Source: a virus. Taken from it: a DNA stretch of 32,178 nt. The DNA lies in IMG/VR virus record IMGVR_UViG_3300035698_023289, positions 1 to 32,178 of that record. One strand, written 5' to 3'. Shown in pieces: positions 1-5,155 of this stretch. Positions within the stretch are counted from its first letter, which is position 1. The number at the start of each line of letters is the position of its first letter. The notes under the pieces are model-generated. The model worked only from the letters and a program-made list of their open reading frames with translations, ran no database searches and was not told the origin of the DNA. A program made the translations under genes and the position numbers.

Positions 1-32
1 AGACCAGTGCTATTTACTAAAAACCTTTTCAT
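1..32. repeat. Terminal direct repeat, left copy
   Basis: These 32 bases are identical to 32147-32178. The repeat lies inside a structured RNA element that is only complete when the two ends are joined, so the simplest reading is an assembly overlap of a circular molecule of about 32,146 bp. A linear contig ending in two copies of the same mobile element is the alternative. Confidence 0.9.
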
Positions 33-110
33 AACATTAGCGAGGAGACCATTACCCGGCTTGCCGGAGATTAGTAGGTAACTGCTAGGGGGAGAAATCC
101 CCCACTTTTT
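1..110 (+). ncRNA. HEARO / omega-RNA scaffold, 3' portion
   Basis: This is the second half of the structured RNA whose 5' half is at 31981-32178. The visible helices are 15-20/71-76, the CUUG tetraloop hairpin 56-67 and the GNRA-capped GC hairpin 88-103, followed by T6 (105-110), which could serve as the 3' end or terminator. In IscB systems this RNA binds the nuclease, and the sequence upstream of the scaffold is the guide. Confidence 0.65.
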
Positions 111-127
111 TAAAAATTTAATAGAGG

Positions 128-173
128 GGCGAGGATTCCTCCCACGGCTAAAGCCATGGGTCTCCACCTCGTC
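128..173 (+). other. IS605-like right-end imperfect hairpin
   Basis: The outer stem GGCGAGG (128-134) pairs with CCTCGTC (167-173). The inner stem CCCACGGC (141-148) pairs with GCCATGGG (153-160) with one mismatch and a TAAA loop. Subterminal imperfect hairpins of this kind are what Y1 (TnpA) transposases of the IS200/IS605 group recognise. No tnpA, tnpB or iscB is present in the window, so mobilisation would have to occur in trans. Confidence 0.6.
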
Positions 174-179
174 GTTTCG

Positions 180-274
180 ATGAAATGAATTATGAAGGTG
201 ATTCAAACTACGATGAGATGACCTACGAAGTTGATTCGTATGATCGAGATCATGACAACGACTGGGGTTTTTGA
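180..274 (+). pseudogene. 3' remnant of a short acidic ORF interrupted by the HEARO element
   Basis: Reading in frame from the element boundary gives a strongly acidic peptide with two tandem 11-residue units (DEMNYEGDSNY and DEMTYEVDSYD) and a DNDWGF end, with stop TGA at 272-274. Joining g31980 directly to a180 makes one continuous frame that starts at GTG 31968 (GTG ACA TTT GAA G | AT GAA ATG). The original ORF would be 36 codons long and overlap the end of the 70-aa gene upstream, as do many neighbours here. A free ATG at 185 could still start a shorter product. No family recognised. Confidence 0.5.
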
Positions 275-290
275 CTCATAATTGAGTCAA
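271..290. promoter_or_regulatory. Palindromic operator-like site, TTGAC-N10-GTCAA (copy 1)
   Basis: This perfect inverted repeat (TTGACTCA-TAAT-TGAGTCAA) overlaps the stop codon of the acidic ORF remnant. Its outer half-sites TTGAC and GTCAA are exactly 10 bp apart, the same layout as the sites at 388-407 and 415-434. No T-run follows, so it is unlikely to be an intrinsic terminator. Confidence 0.5.
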
Positions 291-326
291 CTACCAAATT
301 GGTAGATTTTGGTAGTGAATTGGTAG
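291..326. repeat. Phased TTGGTAG heptads (1 inverted + 3 direct)
   Basis: An inverted heptad CTACCAA (291-297) forms a near-palindrome with TTGGTAG (299-305). Further TTGGTAG copies sit at 309-315 and 320-326. The direct copies are spaced 10 and 11 bp start to start, about one helical turn, so they face the same side of the DNA. Such arrays typically bind dimeric regulators, for example ribbon-helix-helix proteins, or replication initiators. Confidence 0.55.
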
Positions 327-387
327 TTGGGTGCTAGATAGTAGATTCGATTCCTACTTAGACTAGTGATTACTCCCTCGCCTGAAG

Positions 388-407
388 TTGACGCAAAATA
401 ATGTCAA
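388..407. promoter_or_regulatory. Palindromic operator-like site, TTGAC-N10-GTCAA (copy 2)
   Basis: The half-sites are at 388-392 and 403-407. It is also the first unit of a 27-bp tandem direct repeat with the next site: TGACGCAA recurs at 389 and 416. It lies about 100 bp upstream of the 93-aa gene and is therefore a candidate operator for it. Confidence 0.5.
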
Positions 408-414
408 TATTTAG

Positions 415-434
415 CTGACGCAATATGATGTCAA
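415..434. promoter_or_regulatory. Palindromic operator-like site, CTGAC-N10-GTCAA (copy 3)
   Basis: The half-sites are at 415-419 and 430-434, with one base different from the other copies. It is the second unit of the 27-bp tandem repeat. A TATAAT sequence at 479-484, shortly before the start codon at 503, may be the -10 of the promoter this cluster controls. No good -35 is visible. Confidence 0.45.
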
Positions 435-502
435 TTTCTAGCTATAGTTAGACTTTTTTTATCCATTAAAATATCTCATATAATTGTGTGATTTAATAAC
501 CT

Positions 503-784
503 ATGTTAAAATTTTCAAAAATTTTGGCAAAGATGGAAAAAATCAATCAATTAAATCTATTTGAATTAAAAACCTTAAATTATGAAATTGCAGAAGAAGA
601 AATTTCCACTATCTGTAAAAAATCAAAAAGTATGTCAGGCAGTATTGCCGGAGCAATTCAGAGACTTATTAAAGCAAAACGTTATCACGAGGTGACAAAT
701 CAATTATCTCAAGAAGTGCTAAAGCTAAGAATCGAAAATGAAAAATTAAAAGATGTAATTTATGAAATGCAAGAAGCTAACTGA
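503..784 (+). CDS. Small putative regulator with C-terminal coiled coil (93 aa)
   Basis: Not recognised as a known family. The N-terminal half is Lys/Ile-rich, and around residues 43-57 there is a SMSGSIAGAIQRLIKA stretch that could be the second helix of a ribbon-helix-helix or other small DNA-binding fold. Residues about 60-92 have heptad-like Leu/Ile spacing typical of a coiled coil. It lies directly downstream of the palindrome/heptad cluster at 271-434, which it may bind. The start at 503 has no clear ribosome site; ATG at 533 is possible. The 3' end overlaps the next gene by 23 nt, indicating co-translation. The DNA-binding role is inference. Confidence 0.65.
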   Translation: MLKFSKILAKMEKINQLNLFELKTLNYEIAEEEISTICKKSKSMSGSIAGAIQRLIKAKRYHEVTNQLSQEVLKLRIENEKLKDVIYEMQEAN

Positions 785-1142
785 AGATAAAAAAGATTAT
801 GTGGCAACAAATCTAAGAATACCCAATAACGTTTATAAAAAAATAAAAATTGAACTTGCAAAGTCTGCTTATCGAATCAGCCAAACGCAGTATATTATTA
901 TGGCAATTATCGATAAGATCGAAAAAAGTAGTCAAGATGAGTTGAAAGGGATGAACTGGATTGATATAGAAAAACAGAAGCCCAATGATTTACAGCCAGT
1001 TATGTTTAAGATTTCAGGATCTCTCTTTTACGGAGGATATAAGACAGGCGAGGAAAGTAAGGATAATTATTTCTATGGCAAAGAAGATATTAAAGGTTCT
1101 TATGTCGAAACAAACGTCGTAAAGTTTTGGAGACCATGGTAG
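762..1142 (+). CDS. RHH-like domain fused to a DUF551-like domain (126 aa)
   Basis: Residues about 14-55 (VATNLRIPNNVYKKIKIELA onward to a hydrophobic helix) have the beta-helix-helix pattern of CopG/Arc ribbon-helix-helix DNA-binding proteins. Residues about 64-126 start with MNWIDIEKQKPND and end in VVKFWRPW, a layout I associate with the DUF551 family of small phage proteins (W-I-x...P near the start, V-x-x-W-x-P at the end). The combination is unusual. The gene overlaps the 93-aa gene upstream and ends 2 bp before the end of the convergent lipoprotein gene. Function inferred: a regulator acting with its neighbour. Confidence 0.65.
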   Translation: MKCKKLTEDKKDYVATNLRIPNNVYKKIKIELAKSAYRISQTQYIIMAIIDKIEKSSQDELKGMNWIDIEKQKPNDLQPVMFKISGSLFYGGYKTGEESKDNYFYGKEDIKGSYVETNVVKFWRPW

Positions 1143-1144
1143 AC

Positions 1145-1354
1145 CTAAGGAGCTTCTAGACTGTCACCCGTGATGTCAATTTTTATGCCTGAATTTTCCT
1201 CAATCACATCTTCAATAAACTCTTCTATTGGATTATCATCTATTAGGAAATGACAACCTGCCGCTAATAACAAAAGCAAAAACATTGTCAACAAAAATAG
1301 CTTTTCGCCAAAATTAAGTCTTTGAGAGATTTTTTTAATTTTATTCATTTTCAA
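1145..1354 (-). CDS. Small phage lipoprotein (69 aa)
   Basis: A basic N-terminus (KMNKIKK) is followed by a hydrophobic run (about residues 19-32) and an AAGC lipobox-like site with Cys34, so a mature acidic peptide of about 36 residues is expected on a membrane. The tail, with IEEFIEDVIEENSGIKIDIT, resembles a small lipoprotein seen in many phages, sometimes discussed as a spanin-like or unknown virion/lysis protein. Its ATG overlaps the stop of the tail-fibre gene (ATGA), so it is translationally coupled and expressed late. Spanin function is not shown. Confidence 0.75.
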   Translation of the reverse strand: MKMNKIKKISQRLNFGEKLFLLTMFLLLLLAAGCHFLIDDNPIEEFIEDVIEENSGIKIDITGDSLEAP

Positions 1355-3834
1355 ATATATATTCCCGTAAAAAACAATTGGGATGTATTTGCAAATTCTG
1401 CATTTGTTAAATCAACAAATGCGACATTGTCCCCAACTTGTTGTAGAGTTACCGTTGATGCAGAAATTAAACAAATGGTAGTGCTGTAACTTGCCGCTAA
1501 ATTTATTAAACTCCACCTCGTGTTAAAGAAGCATGTGCGTGTTGCGGCTGTCGATACTCCTGTAATTGTTGCTACTCCTGTAGACGACCCTTTGCTTGTT
1601 AATACTATATTAATTTGTAAGAATTTAAACATACCAACCTGCCAAACGCGACCAACTTGAGCAGCGTACGTTATGCCTGTTGTGCCTCCTCCAAATTCTA
1701 AAACCGGTGTGAAGGTAGTTTCATCAATAAAGGGATGTACAAAACTTTCCCATCCTGTGTTCACTGTATCGGTAGTTTTTAAATAAAGCTCAGGTGTACT
1801 TGTGTCAATTCCTAAAGAGCCTGTATTTGCCGCTACTACTGCTTCGGGTGTTCCGGCATTATTATAGATGCCAAAACTGTCAGTCTGGTCATTGAAATTT
1901 ATCCATTGCCCTGATGCTGAAGCGATTTGTGAGATATAGTTTCCAGTTAGAGACGTTCCTATAGTAACTAACCCGGTGCCGTTCGGTTGAAGGTTTATGT
2001 CTCCATTCGTATCAGTTGAACTTAAAGTATTTCCATCTAAGAATAAATTATCTGCGGCTACTGAAGTAGCAGCTACTGTATTTGGTACTGTATTTCCTAA
2101 TGGAAGCGCTGTAGAAAAATCACTGGTCAATGCAATTGTTCCATCACTATCTTGTACTGTTAACGTTCTAGTTGTCGCCGTGGTAATAGAAGAGGCTTCG
2201 AAGGCTATATTCTTTGTATCATCCCCATCATCAAAAATTCTGAAGAGATTATCTGGAAAAGTATTAGGAAAAGGATTAGTTCCACCGGCAGTCGTATTTG
2301 GAATAAAACCCCTTAAATCTATCTCATCAATCGATGTCCATGTACCACCACTTATAACCTGATGTCTTAGATTCCATTGAGAAATTAAAAAGCCTACCCC
2401 TTTAAAGTCGCTTGGCACTGTAAAAGTTGCAAATTTTGAGGCATCTTCAGTAAGATTTGTTGTATTCGTATAACTACCTGATGGCAAGTTGATAAACATT
2501 TTGCTTTCGCCGTTTGAATTAACAGCGCCCCATAAAACAAGCGAAAAGTATCTGCCGGACATACTACCACCCGTCGAATCAGTCAGAAGGGCGTTTAGAT
2601 CAGTCACAACGTTATAGGGCGTTACACTATCATTAACTACATAATAATCAATCGGATTAGAAAAGGCTGGAAAGGTATTTTCATGCAACTGCAAAACTAT
2701 TCCAGCTATAGTTTCAATTGTAACATTGTCTGGAACGCCTCCGTTTGTTGTAATTGTATAGGTTTGTGTTACTCCTGAGTTATAAGTGGCATTTTGCTGT
2801 CTTATCCAAAAGTTTAAATGTGATAGATGGCCTTGACTATCAGTATCGACGACATGATCAGTCCAGTTTTGTTGCTTATATGGTCCGTCAGTTTGAAGAG
2901 ATGCTGCACTTTGACAAATAGACGTAGCAATAGGAACGTGCTCTGCAGATGGAAAGCCAATAGTAGAATTAGTTAAGGTCTTAGTGCTTTGAAGATAATA
3001 AGTGTAGTTATCTTGAGGGGCAGTGTCGATGCCGGCCGTTAAGGTGACTGTGTCGGCTGGTGTCGTATCCCAGATATCATATCCGTCCGAGAAAACCGCT
3101 GTTAGATCTCCACCACCACTTTGCTCGACAGAGAGAGTGATAGTAGCCCCGTCAGAGGTAATCGAAACTGAAGTGGTTTCTAAAAGAGCTCCATTCCATC
3201 CATGCATCCCAGTTTCTTCAAAGTTCTCTGTGATATCTGCTGTAACTACATTTGTTGCACCTGATGTAGTGATAAACTCAGTATCTCCAAGAATATTTAG
3301 TACATTTGCGATAGGCGTTGCATTGCCAGAATTAGTTGTAAAAGTTGTGGGAACGGATACGCCTGTTTCTAGATTTATCGAATTAGGGCCATTTGTGATT
3401 GCAATGGTTCCACCCGTTGATGTTAAATTTGCAGCATCAGGGGAACCCGCTGTAGATCCTATAATTAGCTGTCCATTTGTGAGTGCATTAGTCCATCCAA
3501 TAGGATTTGTTGCTCCTTGTCCAAAAGCTATACTATTTGTAGTCTGATTTCCTATTTTTGCATTAACACCGGCTGGAGTGGTCCCAAGTGTATTAGATGA
3601 CCCATCTATCGTCTCTGTTAACGTTGCGTACTCTACAACCCCTTTCTGTGATGTTGTAGCATCGGCTACAGTGTAAGTTACTGTATTTCCGGCAGCCGAT
3701 GAGGAAATCCCTTGCGTAGCATCCCCAAAAAAATTAATGACACTAGCGATTGGAACGGCTGAACCAACATCGGCTATAAAAGTCCTTGCAACATCCGAGG
3801 GTACCGCAACTTCTATTGGTCCAACTTGACTCAT
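1351..3834 (-). CDS. Tail fibre / receptor-binding protein (827 aa)
   Basis: This large, Thr/Ser/Gly/Asn-rich, Cys-poor protein has phage-fibre features. Near residues 60-70 is the fibre repeat signature TSQKGVVEYAT, followed by beta-rich, low-complexity sequence. The middle part (about 205-540) is less repetitive and may be a globular module. The last ~85 residues contain FTPVLEFGGGTTGITYAAQ and a GSSTGVATITG segment, matching a C-terminal domain I know from tail fibres of unrelated phages, probably the receptor-contacting tip. It starts with an ATGA overlap on the coiled-coil gene and has an AGAGG ribosome site. It probably extends from the tail and sets host specificity. Confidence 0.8.
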   Translation of the reverse strand: MSQVGPIEVAVPSDVARTFIADVGSAVPIASVINFFGDATQGISSSAAGNTVTYTVADATTSQKGVVEYATLTETIDGSSNTLGTTPAGVNAKIGNQTTNSIAFGQGATNPIGWTNALTNGQLIIGSTAGSPDAANLTSTGGTIAITNGPNSINLETGVSVPTTFTTNSGNATPIANVLNILGDTEFITTSGATNVVTADITENFEETGMHGWNGALLETTSVSITSDGATITLSVEQSGGGDLTAVFSDGYDIWDTTPADTVTLTAGIDTAPQDNYTYYLQSTKTLTNSTIGFPSAEHVPIATSICQSAASLQTDGPYKQQNWTDHVVDTDSQGHLSHLNFWIRQQNATYNSGVTQTYTITTNGGVPDNVTIETIAGIVLQLHENTFPAFSNPIDYYVVNDSVTPYNVVTDLNALLTDSTGGSMSGRYFSLVLWGAVNSNGESKMFINLPSGSYTNTTNLTEDASKFATFTVPSDFKGVGFLISQWNLRHQVISGGTWTSIDEIDLRGFIPNTTAGGTNPFPNTFPDNLFRIFDDGDDTKNIAFEASSITTATTRTLTVQDSDGTIALTSDFSTALPLGNTVPNTVAATSVAADNLFLDGNTLSSTDTNGDINLQPNGTGLVTIGTSLTGNYISQIASASGQWINFNDQTDSFGIYNNAGTPEAVVAANTGSLGIDTSTPELYLKTTDTVNTGWESFVHPFIDETTFTPVLEFGGGTTGITYAAQVGRVWQVGMFKFLQINIVLTSKGSSTGVATITGVSTAATRTCFFNTRWSLINLAASYSTTICLISASTVTLQQVGDNVAFVDLTNAEFANTSQLFFTGIYI

Positions 3835-4508
3835 TTTCGGCCTCTATTTTTGATTCCATGCTCTTCAAGTAGTGTGTAAATATTTTCGAGCTGCTTTTGA
3901 TTTATGAAGATTTCTCTCTTGGAATTTGTATGTAATTTTTTCAATCCAATAATTTCTGTTTCTAAGCACTCAATCTTTTCTTTATAAACTTCCAACTTCT
4001 TTTCATGTAGATTACATCTCTCATAAAAGGAGTTTTCATAAGCTTGGAAGTGATTTTGGATCATACGTGTAAAAGAGGAATATTTTTCAAAAAGTTCTTT
4101 GAATTTTTGCTCTAATGAATTAATCCTTTTTTCATAAACATTTTTTGTTTGGCTTTCACTAAATTTAATTTTTTCATCAAAATCTATAAGAGATAAGCTG
4201 AAAACTTTTTCTTCAATACCTTGTATCTTCTTTTTCAGTTCATAAGATGAATCTTTAAATCTTTGATGATTTTTTTTGAGATGGTCTTTTTGATCTTCTA
4301 AAGCTTTAAATAACTTAAATATTGATTCATTTGATACGACTTGAAAATTTAATAGGCGCTCAGAATTATATTTTTTTGACTCTTCAATTTCCTTTCGAAT
4401 TTGACAAATAGATTGATAGGATTGTTCAATTTGCTTGTTGTGGTTGATGATCTCTTGTGTGACGATCTCTTCAAATTCTTTGATAAGATCGTTTCTTTTC
4501 AATCGCAT
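3831..4508 (-). CDS. Long coiled-coil protein of the fibre operon (225 aa)
   Basis: The protein is almost entirely charged (Lys/Glu/Gln) with heptad spacing from about residue 5 to 215, predicting a long alpha-helical rod. No enzyme motif, signal peptide or membrane segment is visible. It is sandwiched with one- to four-base overlaps between the 110-aa gene and the large tail fibre. It may therefore be a fibre stalk, a trimerisation or attachment protein, or an assembly chaperone for the fibre. Family not recognised. Confidence 0.7.
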   Translation of the reverse strand: MRLKRNDLIKEFEEIVTQEIINHNKQIEQSYQSICQIRKEIEESKKYNSERLLNFQVVSNESIFKLFKALEDQKDHLKKNHQRFKDSSYELKKKIQGIEEKVFSLSLIDFDEKIKFSESQTKNVYEKRINSLEQKFKELFEKYSSFTRMIQNHFQAYENSFYERCNLHEKKLEVYKEKIECLETEIIGLKKLHTNSKREIFINQKQLENIYTLLEEHGIKNRGRK

Positions 4509-4840
4509 TAATATAAAACTCCGAGATAAAGTGCGCCCTCTGATGGTGCAGAAACTTGTTTTGTATAAAATTGTGTTCCAATCGGCAAGACAAACTTATC
4601 ATCAAACTGAGGATTAATATTCGATTGAATATCCCAGAGTACATAAGTTTTAGCAATAACAATCAATTTTCCTGCCACCACTGTATCAGCATCACTGACG
4701 ATCAAATCAGCATCAGTGCTATTGGTGAGCAATATAGCTCGAGCCTTGACTGTAAGAGCTGATCCTACCACTGCATAAGTTCCAGATATTCCACCAAATG
4801 CAAGTGATCTAAGTTCATCAAAAAAGGCTCGTGCTACCAT
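4508..4840 (-). CDS. Putative small virion protein of the fibre module (110 aa)
   Basis: This soluble, beta-rich small protein contains ARAILLTNSTDADLIVS and ends in GALYLGVLY, a composition typical of phage head/tail decoration or fibre-base proteins. No membrane helix or catalytic motif is seen. Its stop overlaps the start of the coiled-coil gene by one base, and it lies 8 bp after the 82-aa gene, so it belongs to the same late unit. The ribosome site GGGGA is close to the start. Specific function unknown. Confidence 0.65.
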   Translation of the reverse strand: MVARAFFDELRSLAFGGISGTYAVVGSALTVKARAILLTNSTDADLIVSDADTVVAGKLIVIAKTYVLWDIQSNINPQFDDKFVLPIGTQFYTKQVSAPSEGALYLGVLY

Positions 4841-4848
4841 AATTTCCC

Positions 4849-5097
4849 CTACGCCGTTGCAGTTTCTAATTCTTTTGCAACTTGTTCATCGCAATTAGAA
4901 TCAGGTTTTTCACCGGCTTCTTGTTGTGTTTTTAAATTTTCTTCTTCTTCTTTCTGCGCTTTGATCATCTTGTCAATCGTCCATCCTTTGATGCTTAGTA
5001 AAAAATCATGAAAATCACCAAGCGGTGTGGAGTTGTCACATGTGATTACAATTTTTTGATCATCATTAATAAATCTGACAGAATTTACTTGTTGCAT
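4849..5097 (-). CDS. Hypothetical protein, first gene of the distal fibre operon (82 aa)
   Basis: The N-terminal 40 residues look globular (VRFINDDQKIVITCDNSTPL and an FHDFLLSIKGW helix). The rest is an acidic, Glu/Gln-rich tail, probably disordered or helical. There is no recognisable family. It follows a 58-bp AT-rich gap after the other fibre gene, and its leader carries a 16-mer identical to one before the portal gene. This suggests transcription or translation of the distal fibre unit restarts here. Confidence 0.65.
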   Translation of the reverse strand: MQQVNSVRFINDDQKIVITCDNSTPLGDFHDFLLSIKGWTIDKMIKAQKEEEENLKTQQEAGEKPDSNCDEQVAKELETATA

Positions 5098-5110
5098 ACA
5101 TATCCTATAT

Positions 5111-5126
5111 TTAAAATTTTAACTAT
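5111..5126 (-). promoter_or_regulatory. Conserved 16-mer leader motif (copy 1)
   Basis: TTAAAATTTTAACTAT here is identical to 21879-21894. Both lie on the template side of a minus-strand leader, 9-13 nt upstream of a start codon, and both contain the palindrome TTAAAATTTTAA. It is a candidate late-gene regulatory or translation-initiation signal, though chance is possible in such AT-rich DNA. Confidence 0.3.
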
Positions 5127-5155
5127 ATACATTTTATACAATTAAATAATATTTT

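Larger units (their letters stand above)
1..179 (+). mobile_element. 3' part of an iscB-less HEARO (omega-RNA) / IS605-like element
   Basis: This continues the element that starts at 31981, giving about 345 nt in total. It carries the 3' part of the structured RNA: TACTAA (15-20) pairs with TTAGTA (71-76), CCGG-CUUG-CCGG (56-67) is a tetraloop hairpin, and GGGGGA-GAAA-TCCCCC (88-103) is followed by a T-run. An AT spacer comes next, then a right-end type hairpin (128-173). The proposed end is just before ATGA at 180. IscB-family elements normally have the nuclease ORF between the RNA and the right end; here only about 20 nt remain. The HEARO/omega-RNA identity is recognised from fold and sequence style, not by a covariance search. 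A generic IS605-derived palindromic element is the main alternative. Confidence 0.7.

Noticed and set aside
88-110. GC hairpin plus T6 as an ordinary gene terminator
   Set aside because: It could terminate transcription, but it lies within the structured element and caps its RNA, so it is listed as part of the omega-RNA rather than as a separate terminator.
291-435. CRISPR-like array
   Set aside because: The repeats are 7 bp or palindromic 20-mers with no uniform repeat/spacer structure and no cas genes.
3023-3547. 174-codon plus-strand frame inside the large tail-fibre gene
   Set aside because: It lies entirely opposite a well-supported fibre gene, has no ribosome site and encodes Ser/Val/Pro-rich nonsense-like sequence.
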